Shown here: positions 23,397 through 33,847 of the stretch, in pieces
Position numbering within the stretch: the first letter of the stretch is position 1
How the letters are laid out: each line of letters begins with the position of its first letter
Source: Xenorhabdus griffiniae
GTDB taxonomy: Bacteria > Pseudomonadota > Gammaproteobacteria > Enterobacterales > Enterobacteriaceae
Length of the DNA: 64,000 bases
Direction: 5' to 3'
NCBI RefSeq assembly: GCF_037265215.1
Contig: NZ_CP147737.1
Coordinates: 2,574,001 to 2,638,000, forward strand
The notes under the pieces: generated by a model
Seen by the model: the letters and a program-made list of their open reading frames with translations, nothing else
What the model was told of the DNA's origin: nothing
The model's database searches: none
Program-made: the position numbers and the translations under genes

Positions 23397-23939
<543 letters not shown>

Positions 23940-25868
23940 TTATTCCTCCAATTGGTGAAGATTGCGACTGCGTATTTCTGTCAGCAGTTTTTCTGTAAAC
24001 TCACTGACCTCAATGCTACCTAAATCTTTGCCGCGGCGAGTACGAACGGATACTTTTCCTGATTCGACTTCTTTGTCACCACATACAAGCATATAAGGCA
24101 CACGACGCAGAGTGTGTTCACGGATTTTAAAACCAATCTTCTCGTTTCTCAAGTCTGCTTTTGCACGAATGCCTGCATCTTGAAGTTTTTTAACCAATTC
24201 CTGTACATAATCTGACTGGCCATCAGTAATATTCATAACGACGACCTGCTGAGGTGCCAACCATGTTGGGAAAAACCCAGCATACTCTTCTGTCAGGATA
24301 CCGATGAACCGTTCCAGCGATCCCAGAACTGCACGGTGAATCATGACAGGAACCTTACGTTCGTTATTTTCCCCTACATATGACGCACTCAAGCGTGCTG
24401 GCAGTGAAAAATCGAGTTGCACAGTACCACATTGCCACGCACGATCCAAACAATCATATAGAGTAAATTCAATTTTAGGGCCATAAAATGCCCCTTCACC
24501 CGGCTGGTACTCAAATTCAATACCATTTCGGGTTAATGCTTGAGCAAGATCCGCTTCTGCTTCATCCCACTGTTTTTCCGTACCAATACGTTTTTCCGGG
24601 CGTGTTGACAATTTAACAACAATCTTCTCAAAGCCAAATGTGCCGTACACATCATAAATCATATTGATACAGCTACTGACTTCCTGAAGGATCTGATCTT
24701 CAGTACAGAAAATATGTGCATCATCTTGAGTAAAACCACGTACACGCATCAAACCATGTAAAGCGCCAGATGGTTCGTTACGGTGACAGCTACCAAATTC
24801 AGCCATACGCAACGGCAAGTCACGGTAAGATTTCAATCCTTGGTTGAAAATCTGAACATGGCCTGGGCAGTTCATCGGTTTTACGCAATATTCGCGGTTT
24901 TCCGATGAAGTTGTGAACATATTTTCTTTATAGTTTTCCCAGTGCCCGGTTTTTTCCCACAGAATACGGTCCATCATGAATGGGCCTTTTACTTCCTGAT
25001 ATTGGTACTCTTTGAGTTTTGTGCGGACGAAAGTTTCTAATTCACGGAAAATTGTCCAGCCGTCATTATGCCAAAACGCCATGCCTGGTGCTTCTTCTTG
25101 CATATGATACAGGTCAAGCTGCTTACCAATTTTACGGTGATCGCGTTTTGCGGCTTCTTCCAAGCGCTGTAAATAGGCATTAAGCTGTTTCTTATCCGCC
25201 CATGCAGTACCATAAATACGCTGCAACATTTTGTTGTCACTATTGCCGCGCCAGTATGCCCCTGCAACTTTTTGCAATTTAAAGTGATGACAGAAACGCA
25301 TGTTAGGAACATGCGGCCCACGGCACATATCAACATATTCTTCATGGTGATACAGACCTGGGCGATCATCACGACTAATGTTTTCGTCCAGAATCTGGAT
25401 CTTATACTCTTCACCGCGAGCTGCAAATGTGTCACGCGCTTCTTGCCAGCCAACCCTTTTCTTGATGACATCGTAGTCTTTTTTCGCAAGTTCCAGCATA
25501 CGTTTTTCAAGCAGCTCGATATCTTCCTGTGTCAAAGAGCGATCTAAATCGACGTCATAGTAGAAACCATTGTCAATAACAGGACCGATAGCCATTTTCG
25601 TATCGGGCCACAACTGCTTGATTGCATGGCCCAACAAATGTGCACATGAATGACGGATAATTTCCAAACCTTCTTCATTCTTACTGGTGATAATGGCAAG
25701 ATTGGAATCGGTCTCGATTAATTCGCAAGCATCAACCAATTCTCCATTAACACGGCCAGCAATACACGCTTTTGCCAAACCAGCACCGATATCACGAGCC
25801 ACATCCATTACGGAAACAGCATGCTCAAATTGACGTTGACTACCGTCAGGAAGAGTAATTACAGGCAT
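23940..25868 (-). CDS. thrS: Threonyl-tRNA synthetase
   Basis: Class II synthetase, 642 residues as in E. coli. Domains in order: TGS ([20 protein letters not shown]), editing SAD domain with [10 protein letters not shown] zinc/editing motif near residue 73, catalytic core with motif 2 [15 protein letters not shown] and motif 3 [16 protein letters not shown], then the anticodon-binding domain starting at [17 protein letters not shown]. It binds its own mRNA leader (see the operator hairpin upstream). Confidence 0.97.
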   Translation of the reverse strand: MPVITLPDGSQRQFEHAVSVMDVARDIGAGLAKACIAGRVNGELVDACELIETDSNLAIITSKNEEGLEIIRHSCAHLLGHAIKQLWPDTKMAIGPVIDNGFYYDVDLDRSLTQEDIELLEKRMLELAKKDYDVIKKRVGWQEARDTFAARGEEYKIQILDENISRDDRPGLYHHEEYVDMCRGPHVPNMRFCHHFKLQKVAGAYWRGNSDNKMLQRIYGTAWADKKQLNAYLQRLEEAAKRDHRKIGKQLDLYHMQEEAPGMAFWHNDGWTIFRELETFVRTKLKEYQYQEVKGPFMMDRILWEKTGHWENYKENMFTTSSENREYCVKPMNCPGHVQIFNQGLKSYRDLPLRMAEFGSCHRNEPSGALHGLMRVRGFTQDDAHIFCTEDQILQEVSSCINMIYDVYGTFGFEKIVVKLSTRPEKRIGTEKQWDEAEADLAQALTRNGIEFEYQPGEGAFYGPKIEFTLYDCLDRAWQCGTVQLDFSLPARLSASYVGENNERKVPVMIHRAVLGSLERFIGILTEEYAGFFPTWLAPQQVVVMNITDGQSDYVQELVKKLQDAGIRAKADLRNEKIGFKIREHTLRRVPYMLVCGDKEVESGKVSVRTRRGKDLGSIEVSEFTEKLLTEIRSRNLHQLEE

Positions 25869-25889
25869 TTAAAATCCTTATGTACAGTG

Positions 25890-25910
25890 GTGACCCATAC
25901 GAAAGATCAC
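25890..25910 (-). promoter_or_regulatory. thrS translational operator hairpin
   Basis: On the minus strand, a GTGATC...GGGTCAC stem holds a loop with TTCGTAT, containing the CGU threonine anticodon. It lies about 20 nt before the thrS start, just ahead of AAGGAT. This closely resembles operator domain 2 of E. coli thrS, the tRNA-Thr anticodon mimic bound by ThrRS to repress its own translation. Confidence 0.75.
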
Positions 25911-26081
25911 TTGCATTAAACAAAATTTATTATTAATCAACACGTTAGGAACAAATCCTTGCTTCACTCCGCAAGATGTGTACAGATTTAAGGTCACATT
26001 TTCGAAATGTATCCTGTACATTTGCCCTAACTCGCCCGACATACTAGCACACAGAGTCGGTGTTAAAATAGCTCTGTGGAA

Positions 26082-26190
26082 ATATACGCATTAAACTTCA
26101 AATTGCAATTTACAACACGATATGAAACCCGATTTTCTCCGCGTTTCGCGGGGAGAAATTACACGCATCTTGAAGTTAGATTGGTATATA
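26082..26190 (-). repeat. ACCAATCTAACTTC-type palindromic repeat, inverse orientation
   Basis: Begins ATACGCATTAAACTTCAA and ends CTTGAAGTTAGATTGGTATA; the middle holds a GC-rich inner hairpin around CTCCGCG/CGCGGGGAG. Reverse complement of the same element found at 42275, 43241 and 52321. Together with the next repeat it fills the 522-bp gap between thrS and the Ig-like cluster. Confidence 0.75.
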
Positions 26191-26228
26191 TGCCTTAACG
26201 TAAATTGGAAATTGCAATAATTAATAAA

Positions 26229-26372
26229 AGGCTGTATCTATATAAATAGTTTTTTTCATAATATTGAGAGTATCAAATGTTGGCGTTCCTTACCCCGCGC
26301 GAGGTAAGGAATACTCCTATCATTTTGAAACGCTATTTATTATGCTAAATGCTTTTAATATAGAAACAGCCT
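26229..26372. repeat. Long-hairpin MITE-like repeat, copy 1
   Basis: The core shares TGAGAGTATCA, TTCCTTACCCCGCGC, GGTAAGGAATACTCCTATCATT and TTGAAACGCTATTTATT with the copies at 42157 and 57328. Here it is nested inside a second inverted pair, AGGCTGTATCTATA (26229-26242) and TATAGAAACAGCCT (26359-26372). The central hairpin is shorter than in the other copies. Confidence 0.75.
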
Positions 26373-26390
26373 AAATTACAATTGCAAATG

Positions 26391-28016
26391 TTAATCAGTT
26401 GTTATGATTTCATTTTCCCAATAATTACTATGTATCTTTTCATGAGTCACTGGATCAATGATATAATATTCAAAGCAAATCTTTCCGGCCCCACCAGTCA
26501 CATATCCTTTCACATCATTAAGTTCTGGTGAATCAATTTTAACAATGACCGTCGATAATTTTCCTCCTGGTTTATCTGGAATATGAGGAGCAACAACTGG
26601 AAATATCTTATTAAAATTCTGATTCGCTGATTCAACATACATTCTTAAATATATTTCTTTTCCCCAAAGAGGATAAGAGAGATCATTTCCATCATTAGTA
26701 CACAAAAATTTTACATATAACTGACACCCACTTACAGAATAATTAGATACATCTCTTTGAGTAACATCCTCATTATTTGGTTTTTCTTCATCATCTGAAT
26801 GTTCAAGTTTAGGATCTTGCTTTATATCAGCAAAACTTGAGAAGATCATCGGCATATTATATATTCTTTTGACATTCTCATTAGGCCTGGTGAGCTCACC
26901 ACCTATATATGTAACACCTCTAACATCTGAATACATGCTATTACCAAAATTTGGTGCTATTATATAATAAAGCCTTGAATCTTTCCCATATGGGAAAATA
27001 TCTCTTCGCATCAAAAAGGTATAATTATAATCTTCTGAATCCATATCCCCCAAAACATCGGAAATCTTTTTGACTGGAAATATTAATCCTTCTGGATCAA
27101 AAGAACCATCTTTCTTTTTTTTGTTGAAAAATAAAATATTATCGGTCCTGGATGCATTAGGATAGGAATCAATCTCTGCTTCAAATAATTGACGACCATC
27201 GCCTTCTAATGAATCTCCTTCTAGTTCAGGGATATCTGGCGGATTAAGTGAGTTATCACGACTAGGCGGAACAACAGAAATCATATATATGCTACCAGAA
27301 TGATATTCAGCAACTCCTTCGACTTGACTAATTAAATCTATAATAACAGGTGTATCCATAACAGGATAAACACGGAAATTGACTTTCCCATCTTTATCAC
27401 TATTAATAATTAATTGAGTTTTCCCCTCATACTTTGTTGGTTTGATAATTTGGTATTTTTGACCTACTCCATCAGGTTCGGAAGTAATTATAATTTTTCT
27501 TTCTATATCCTCATTAATTTCAGAATAAATATTGATGGGAGTATTTTTAAGTAATTGGCCATTAGTATCAAATAATATCGTATCATAACTTATATAATGT
27601 TCCTCATTATCATCTATATCGTTGTTATTTGGTGTTGCACAAATACTTTTATTTTTCTTCAATTGGATTGAACTTTGAACTAAATCCTTTGCATAATATT
27701 TTATTACCTTATCAATACCTGTGAGTGTAAAATGTATTTCTTCTCCCATTGTTATTGAATCGCTTCCTTTAACAGTACATGAAAGGACCATGTTATATGA
27801 TTCACGATTTTGTTGAGTATTAATTGTTTTAATTATCTTTATACTTTCAAAACCCTTAGAATCCTTTACGCCTATATTAAGGGATTGAGAAATTTTTCCT
27901 TTTGGTATTGCGATATCAAGGTAAAATTTTTGACCAATAGCAACATCAGCTCCATTTTTAACAGATAAAATTAAATCGTCATTTGACAAAATCAGATCTT
28001 TATCACTTTCCAACAT
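26391..28016 (-). CDS. Ig-like/Big_1-like domain protein, cluster paralogue (541 aa)
   Basis: Unrecognised protein, 541 residues, with no signal peptide. Visible modules: an N-terminal Ig-like unit (VKNGADVAIGQKFYLDIAIP) up to about residue 130; a Big_1-like unit with NTPINIYSEI and INSDKDGKVNFRVYP to about 245; a unit starting FEAEIDSYPNASRTDNILFF and ending YIIAPNFGNSMYSDVRGVTY; and a C-terminal beta-rich unit (GCQLYVKFLCTNDGNDLSYPLWG to the end). The same order appears in the paralogues at 29371, 31377 and 33862. It ends without their acidic-Cys tail. AGAGGTG lies 5 nt before the start. Last of three tightly spaced minus-strand genes (34 nt after the previous). Very AT-rich. Confidence 0.75.
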   Translation of the reverse strand: MLESDKDLILSNDDLILSVKNGADVAIGQKFYLDIAIPKGKISQSLNIGVKDSKGFESIKIIKTINTQQNRESYNMVLSCTVKGSDSITMGEEIHFTLTGIDKVIKYYAKDLVQSSIQLKKNKSICATPNNNDIDDNEEHYISYDTILFDTNGQLLKNTPINIYSEINEDIERKIIITSEPDGVGQKYQIIKPTKYEGKTQLIINSDKDGKVNFRVYPVMDTPVIIDLISQVEGVAEYHSGSIYMISVVPPSRDNSLNPPDIPELEGDSLEGDGRQLFEAEIDSYPNASRTDNILFFNKKKKDGSFDPEGLIFPVKKISDVLGDMDSEDYNYTFLMRRDIFPYGKDSRLYYIIAPNFGNSMYSDVRGVTYIGGELTRPNENVKRIYNMPMIFSSFADIKQDPKLEHSDDEEKPNNEDVTQRDVSNYSVSGCQLYVKFLCTNDGNDLSYPLWGKEIYLRMYVESANQNFNKIFPVVAPHIPDKPGGKLSTVIVKIDSPELNDVKGYVTGGAGKICFEYYIIDPVTHEKIHSNYWENEIITTD

Positions 28017-28050
28017 ATTTCACCTCTTTTATAATTCTTTCTTGATGAAG

Positions 28051-29310
28051 TTAGTATATACCAGACCAAGTTTTACCGTCAGGACAAGCATCTCCGCTAA
28101 CTTCTCCTCCCGGCCTTACTGTATAAACATTGGCTTGCCAAATCTTGCCATAAGAAATATCGCCATAATAATTAACTTGAAAATCAAGATAAATATCTCC
28201 ATTTTCTATATGGCTAACATAACTAAAAGGAATACCAAACAATAATGTTGCTGTATTACCATTATCTGGTTGAGTTGGCATTATCTTTACTTTAGACTGG
28301 TAAATGGTATTGGGATAATTATTAACATATAAGTTTAATGTCACTTCAGCACCAAGTGGAACTTTTGTTTTATCTTTATAATCACTCGATCCAATTATTT
28401 TAACGAATAACGCTTCATGATGTGAATTATTACATTTATTATCTATATCTTTTTCGTGAATTGTATCATGAATAATGTTTTTATCATCATGATAACCATA
28501 ACTATTGTAAACTATACAACCATCATATATTCTTACTAAATTGTCAATTGGCTGATTATACCCTCCTCCAGGATATATTATACCTTGTGGATATGAAGAT
28601 CGTACTGTTCTCAATCTGTCCACAACAGTATAAGAAAAATTAGCAAGTTCATTCACTCTAAGCATATTATAAGGGAATATCACATAGCTATTATTGCCTA
28701 ATTCATTAACCTCTTGAACAAGAAATGATTTTTTCACATATTGTTTGTTAATGAAAAACAGTATTGTATCATTTCTCTTAGCACCAGGATAATTCTGAAT
28801 TAAAACGTTAAAGACATTCGAATTAGGATCTACCAAAATACTGCTATTATCCTCGCTTATGACAAGAGGAGAGAGATTCAAGTCTTCTTTATTGTTATCT
28901 ATAATATATACTTTATTTTTTGAAGATATACGTTCTGTTATATCCAATATTATAGAATCAACTTGAAATATTACTGAAGTTGATTTTTTAGGATAAATAT
29001 AAAAAATTAACTCTCCATTTTTATCTGAAGTGATAGAAAAGTATTTCTGATCAGAAGAAAGGCTTTTAATTTCGACAGGTTTTTCTTTATCGGAATGATA
29101 AATACTAACCAATCCAAAATAAGCACCTTTTTTCTCAAGGATATCAACGGAAACATTCGGTAATGGTTTTCCTTCTTTATTTCTGACTAATGCAATTGCC
29201 TTAATACAATCACCATTAGGTGGAGTGATATCATAATCTAATATTTGCAAGAATTCTTTTTCAAAATATATTGATATAGATCTTTCATCGATTGATAGAT
29301 TATTTTTCAT
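28051..29310 (-). CDS. Ig-like/Big_1-like domain protein, short cluster paralogue (419 aa)
   Basis: Paralogue that lacks the N-terminal Ig-like unit. It begins directly with a Big_1-like unit (LVRNKEGKPLPNVSVDI ... SDKNGELIFYIYPKK), followed by the unit FNVLIQNYPGAKRNDTILFF ... DRLRTVRSSYPQGIIYPGGG, then RIYDGCIVYNSYGY and the C-terminal unit ALFVKIIGSSDYKDKTKVPLGAE to the end. The tail has Cys (DACPDGKTWSGIY). No signal peptide or membrane segment. AAGGA precedes the ATG. Middle gene of the three-gene run; 60 nt from its upstream neighbour. Function unknown. Confidence 0.75.
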   Translation of the reverse strand: MKNNLSIDERSISIYFEKEFLQILDYDITPPNGDCIKAIALVRNKEGKPLPNVSVDILEKKGAYFGLVSIYHSDKEKPVEIKSLSSDQKYFSITSDKNGELIFYIYPKKSTSVIFQVDSIILDITERISSKNKVYIIDNNKEDLNLSPLVISEDNSSILVDPNSNVFNVLIQNYPGAKRNDTILFFINKQYVKKSFLVQEVNELGNNSYVIFPYNMLRVNELANFSYTVVDRLRTVRSSYPQGIIYPGGGYNQPIDNLVRIYDGCIVYNSYGYHDDKNIIHDTIHEKDIDNKCNNSHHEALFVKIIGSSDYKDKTKVPLGAEVTLNLYVNNYPNTIYQSKVKIMPTQPDNGNTATLLFGIPFSYVSHIENGDIYLDFQVNYYGDISYGKIWQANVYTVRPGGEVSGDACPDGKTWSGIY

Positions 29311-29370
29311 ATCATTTCCTTATCTCAAAGACTTTTTATTATATCAAAATACAATAGTTGACGGTTTTTT

Positions 29371-31050
29371 TTATAAAGGATCACATCCATCATTATCATC
29401 ATGAGCCTGGTTTGGTAATACGGTATTAATTTGAGTAGTCCATTTTTTACTATACGTTTTAGAACCATCGCTATTTTCGATATAGTAATCGAAAGAAAGT
29501 GTCCCTAACCCTTTGGAGAATGAAGGCCCAGCGCGGTTAATGTCACAATATGGGATATTAACTACAACATGACCGGTTTGTTTTCCGGAATCAGCAGTAG
29601 ATAACGAAAACTGATAACTTTTATGAGTATTTCTGGATGTTGGGGTTTTGATATAAACATTCAAATATCCCGTGCTACCGAGTTGTGGTAAATTTTTATT
29701 ATTTTGATCATTCGTTCCCATAATCACGACATATAACCCTGTTACTCCCTTGGCACTTTGACCAGGTTTTTTGTTACGATTTATCATACTTAGGATAATG
29801 CCATGCCACTCAAAGGTTTCATTTACTTCACTATATACATCAATGGGAAGTGTTGCATGGCTGGTATATACTTTAACTTTATCGTAGACTTTGTTGTTAG
29901 ATGAGTCGTTACCAACATATTCTAATGTAATTGGATAAGACTTCCTTACTCTACCTTCTATAGGAGAAATAAGATAATAAAATTCGCCCCGTTCGTTAAT
30001 GGGTAAGTCACTGTATGACAAGCTAAAAGCCTTACCTGTCAACTCATTAACATTATTAACCTTATATATAGGTTCAAGTAACTTTGGTTCATCGTGTGAG
30101 CCACTTCTTATAAAAAACAGGATCCCATCTGTCGCATAAATAGGTTGATAAGCTGGTATTTGCGCATGAAAATATTTTGAAGAAGAAGTTAAATCCTGCT
30201 TAATTATATTACCTTCTCCCATTTCTTGTATCGTTGGACTACCTAGTTCAAATGGGAGATTATGAGGAGAATTAATAACATACAGAGTATAAGCTTGCGT
30301 AAATCCAGTAACATTAAGTATTGCTGTTGTCAAATCAAGCCTGATTTGTGTATATTTTATGGGATAGATACGGAATCTAATTTCTCCTTTTGAATCAGAA
30401 TAGACAGTAATAAAATCAATTTTATTATAGGATTGAAGCGCAATAGGTTGAGGTGATTTATCATCTGTAGCAAAAACAACTAGATTTAATTTCTTGGGTT
30501 GTGAAGAAGAAATAGTCACGGCAACATTTTTCAATGGTTCACCATCATCTCCAGTAATTATCGAACTCATTAAAATATATTCACTACTGGGATCATCAAT
30601 ATTATTATCAATGGTTGGTGTTACCAAATAATTTTTATTATGTTCAAGTGAGATGGTTTTATAAGGGCTGAATGTCTTTGCTGTATAGGTGATATTTAAT
30701 GATGTCACCTCTGGTACATCTAAGCCTGAATTTGAAACCGCATGAACACTATAATTTATTAATTTTTCTGGCAAAATATTACTCTTAACATTCAGCAGAA
30801 ATATCGCACTACCTCCAGTTTTATCTTTTGTGGGTGTCCAATCAACATGACGCATCACTTCAATCACTATTGGATCATTTTTTATTGAAATACTTTGAAT
30901 ATTTTCTATTATTTTCGGATCTGCTATAAGTGACACTGTCAGATAAACAGATTGGCCAATAATAATATCTGAATTATCCGGTATAGATACACAAAGTTTT
31001 CCTGGCAGGCAAGGGACTGATAATTTTATCATATTATTTTCAATATTCAT
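29371..31050 (-). CDS. Ig-like/Big_1-like domain protein, cluster paralogue (559 aa)
   Basis: Same four-unit layout as the 541-residue paralogue: DNSDIIIGQSVYLTVSLIA at the N-terminus, Big_1-like TGDDGEPLKNVAVTISSS ... SDSKGEIRFRIYPIK, then FHAQIPAYQPIYATDGILFF ... SPIEGRVRKSYPITLEYVG, and the C-terminal unit GLYVVIMGTNDQNNKNLPQLG ending DDNDGCDPL. ATG 31050 is chosen because AAGGTG is 5 nt upstream; the frame runs on to a TTG at 31083. First gene of the apparent operon 31050-26391. No signal peptide. Confidence 0.77.
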   Translation of the reverse strand: MNIENNMIKLSVPCLPGKLCVSIPDNSDIIIGQSVYLTVSLIADPKIIENIQSISIKNDPIVIEVMRHVDWTPTKDKTGGSAIFLLNVKSNILPEKLINYSVHAVSNSGLDVPEVTSLNITYTAKTFSPYKTISLEHNKNYLVTPTIDNNIDDPSSEYILMSSIITGDDGEPLKNVAVTISSSQPKKLNLVVFATDDKSPQPIALQSYNKIDFITVYSDSKGEIRFRIYPIKYTQIRLDLTTAILNVTGFTQAYTLYVINSPHNLPFELGSPTIQEMGEGNIIKQDLTSSSKYFHAQIPAYQPIYATDGILFFIRSGSHDEPKLLEPIYKVNNVNELTGKAFSLSYSDLPINERGEFYYLISPIEGRVRKSYPITLEYVGNDSSNNKVYDKVKVYTSHATLPIDVYSEVNETFEWHGIILSMINRNKKPGQSAKGVTGLYVVIMGTNDQNNKNLPQLGSTGYLNVYIKTPTSRNTHKSYQFSLSTADSGKQTGHVVVNIPYCDINRAGPSFSKGLGTLSFDYYIENSDGSKTYSKKWTTQINTVLPNQAHDDNDGCDPL

Positions 31051-31286
31051 TTTTTCACCTTGGAATCCATATAATTTAGCCAAACATATATACCCATCAT
31101 CATTATAGGCACTTGATATATAACTCTAATCAGGCACACCAATTAATATTAAAATACATTTAACGCCAATAAAAAATAATTTATTTAACAGATACATGAT
31201 ACTGTGCCAAGGGGATACTGTATTAATAACAACTTTAATTCATTAAAAATGATACTTTTAAATCAGTTGAATATTTATTTTTGATA

Positions 31287-31318
31287 ATATTCCAATCCAT
31301 GATATTGAATTGGAATAT
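31287..31318 (-). terminator. Hairpin downstream of the 593-aa paralogue
   Basis: 10-bp arms ATATTCCAAT / ATTGGAATAT with a 12-nt loop lie 60 nt after the stop of the gene at 31377-33158, followed on the minus strand by an AT-rich tract. The stem is AT-rich, so only a weak terminator. The rest of the 326-bp gap 31051-31376 shows nothing further. Confidence 0.35.
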
Positions 31319-31376
31319 ATGACACTGAAAACATTAATATATAATTAATTTTTATCTGTATTTCTTTATCTATAAA

Positions 31377-33158
31377 TTAAGACGGACAGCCATAATAGTC
31401 ATAATTATCATTTTCATCTGGCCCCATAGTATTAATATCAATCCCCCAAGTTTTACTGTATGTTTTATCTCCAGTTGAATTATCTGTTATAATATAATAA
31501 TCAATATATAATCTTGATGGATTATAACCATCTATAGGCAATATTCCTTTAAGGAAACAAAATGGAATAGTAACCACTTGATATTTAACCGAACCATCTT
31601 TTTTTAAATTTTTTAAATCAAAATCATACTCTTTAGATACAAGTCCTTTAGAAGATTTTATTCTCACTCTCACTTTACCATTCTGATTAGGTTGAGGTAA
31701 ATTTTCTATAGTAGAAGTACCTGCAGCTTCTATCAACACATATAACCCTGCACTATTGCTATTATTCTTACCTTCACCGAAAACAAGACCTTGGCTTATT
31801 AGGTCAAAAATTACGGCAGATGATTCAGAAATTATGCCATTGGTATTACTAGGTTTAATGGGAAGATCTGCATAAGTAGTATATACTGTTACTTTATCAT
31901 AAATTCCTTTATTATCATCTGGTGAGTCAAGATCAAGCACATATTTAAAGTTTAAAGACTCAGAATACATAATGTTATTATTTCCAGATATTATGGCATA
32001 ATATATCCCACCAGGTTTATTAGGTTCCAATTGATCGTATAGGAAAGAAAATACCCGATCTTCTATTCTATCTACCTTATTATTAACTCTGTATGTTGGG
32101 GATAATAAAGTTTTTTGAGTTGTTCCATCATACTCAGTAAAGAATGCAATAACATCTTTTGAACCGGGTGTCATATACCCATCATAGGAGTTAACACTCA
32201 CAGTAAAATCTGTTTGTCCAGGCAGCTTCTTAAGTGTCCCTCCCTCTTCCATTTCATTAATAAAAGGATTATCTAAAGGATGATTTTGGGAATAGGCTGG
32301 GTATATACACATCGCTGCCGTATAATCATCCATGGTTAAATTTTGGATTTTAGCCACAAAATCCACTCTTCCTTCCGCTCCTGCTGTTGGATAGGCACGA
32401 AAACTGATTTCCCCCTGTGGATCGCTTGTTAGTACAAAGAAATCTCGTCCGTCGGGAAGCGTCATAATATCAATGGGTTCATTAGCGCCTGTAGCCCGGT
32501 CGTGGGTTATTTTTATCAATCCAGCAGAAGGTGACAATTGATTATGTCTTTGGGCTGCAATAACCACCTGAATATTCCCGATTGGCTTAGCTTTACTATC
32601 ACTAATAATACCAGTGTATAGGTTATAAGTGCTGATTGAATCACTGATTGAATTAACCGTGGTCGGTGTTGCTATAAATTCATTTTTGGTTTTTAAAACA
32701 ATCGAATCTGCTAGAATATTATTTATTACAGTATATTTAACCGGCCTGTCATTAAATCCGTGGATAGGTCTTTTATTTTTATCCTGAACAGAGATTGAAA
32801 GATTAAGTTGATTATTATCATTAGGTTTGTGGATGGTTAATGCTAATATGGCCTCACCATAACTATCAGCTTTATTTTGAGGAATTACAGCAAAATAACT
32901 TTCATATGTCTTGTAGCTAATGGATTTTTTACCTGTTGGATCTTTTATTATTACTGAACCGATATTATTAAGGGAGGAAACATCATTTGTAGTTGATTTT
33001 ATAGTAACTTTAAGATAAATCTCTTGGCCGACTAAAACATTAGTGCCATTTTCTAATGATAGAGTAACTTGATAATCATCTTTTGCAGCCGCAGGTTGAG
33101 GTGGTTGATTATTTGGGGGGGTAACTTGTTTTTCGAATATTTCTTTGTTTTTATTCAT
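31377..33158 (-). CDS. Ig-like/Big_1-like domain protein, left arm of inverted duplication (593 aa)
   Basis: Unrecognised 593-residue protein without signal peptide. N-terminal linker rich in Pro and Gln (VTPPNNQPPQPAAAK), then Ig-like unit LENGTNVLVGQEIYLKVTI, Big_1-like unit with SDSKAKPIGNIQVVIAAQ and TSDPQGEISFRAYPTAGAEG, unit FTVSVNSYDGYMTPGSKDVIAFF ... YYAIISGNNNIMYSES, and a C-terminal unit ending VTIPFCFLKG ... YYGCPS. Residues 1 to about 386 are nearly identical to the divergent gene at 33862 (I count nine substitutions before YYA), then the two diverge strongly. AAGGAAAT precedes the ATG. A shared 30-nt element lies exactly 140 bp upstream. Confidence 0.8.
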   Translation of the reverse strand: MNKNKEIFEKQVTPPNNQPPQPAAAKDDYQVTLSLENGTNVLVGQEIYLKVTIKSTTNDVSSLNNIGSVIIKDPTGKKSISYKTYESYFAVIPQNKADSYGEAILALTIHKPNDNNQLNLSISVQDKNKRPIHGFNDRPVKYTVINNILADSIVLKTKNEFIATPTTVNSISDSISTYNLYTGIISDSKAKPIGNIQVVIAAQRHNQLSPSAGLIKITHDRATGANEPIDIMTLPDGRDFFVLTSDPQGEISFRAYPTAGAEGRVDFVAKIQNLTMDDYTAAMCIYPAYSQNHPLDNPFINEMEEGGTLKKLPGQTDFTVSVNSYDGYMTPGSKDVIAFFTEYDGTTQKTLLSPTYRVNNKVDRIEDRVFSFLYDQLEPNKPGGIYYAIISGNNNIMYSESLNFKYVLDLDSPDDNKGIYDKVTVYTTYADLPIKPSNTNGIISESSAVIFDLISQGLVFGEGKNNSNSAGLYVLIEAAGTSTIENLPQPNQNGKVRVRIKSSKGLVSKEYDFDLKNLKKDGSVKYQVVTIPFCFLKGILPIDGYNPSRLYIDYYIITDNSTGDKTYSKTWGIDINTMGPDENDNYDYYGCPS

Positions 33159-33173
33159 TTCTATTTCCTTATG
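32000..33173 (-). repeat. Inverted duplication, left arm
   Basis: Covers the first two thirds of the gene at 31377-33158 plus 15 identical upstream bases, including its ribosome binding site. Mirror copy at 33848-35020 on the plus strand. Boundaries are taken from where the proteins diverge, so they are approximate. Confidence 0.8.
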
Positions 33174-33298
33174 GAATAAAATAATTATTTCAGTCTACTA
33201 AAATGCATTGTCAAATATAACCAAAAGAAAACATTATTGAAAAAACCACCCATGAAGCTATTTTCCACATATCGTTAAATAAAAAAATTAAACTTTCC

Positions 33299-33328
33299 AA
33301 TGAAAAAAAGTTATCACATTATGATATT
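33299..33328 (-). promoter_or_regulatory. Shared upstream element of the inverted pair, left copy
   Basis: Thirty bases (core AGTTATCACATTATGATATT, 33309-33328) occur in exact inverse at 33692-33721. In each case the near edge is separated from the start codon by 140 bp. The core holds TATCA-N5-TGATA dyad symmetry. Sequence between element and gene is otherwise different, so conservation looks selected. The 703-bp space between the two starts is otherwise extremely AT-rich with nothing else recognisable. Confidence 0.6.
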
Positions 33329-33691
33329 ATCAATATAATAAATAAATTACATTAATATTATAAAATATAGTTCCAAATATAGAAATCTACATTCATCAAT
33401 GGAAGCGAGCTATGTCAGCTTTCCTTTTCAAATAAAGAAAATAGCTGAAACCCAAAACTAAAGCCGAAGATATAATATCGACAAAACAGATATAAATTAG
33501 TAGGTTTGTATAATATTTTTAGAGATACATTTAAACTCCATCAATTTCACTATGCGGGTTCATTAATTATCTTTTTTTAGTCAAAAATCTTATTTCTTAT
33601 ATTTTATTTGGTGAAAATTTCATTTTGAGCATATATTAAATATAGTTCATTCTGTTTTTTTACATCAAAATAAGTTATTTACAATATATAC

Positions 33692-33721
33692 AATATCATA
33701 ATGTGATAACTTTTTTTCATT
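33692..33721 (+). promoter_or_regulatory. Shared upstream element of the inverted pair, right copy
   Basis: Inverse copy of 33299-33328 (core AATATCATAATGTGATAACT), in the same orientation and at the same distance from the plus-strand gene at 33862. ATGTGATAACT plus a following T-rich stretch also appears in the long palindrome before the invasin gene. Confidence 0.6.
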
Positions 33722-33847
33722 AGAAGTAAATTCGTTTTTATTTAACCATATGGAAAAGATAGATTCATTGATATCATTTTTAATGAATTATTGTTAGTTG
33801 CGTTCATTATTTTATCTCAGTAAGAAATATTAAAATAACTTTATTAC

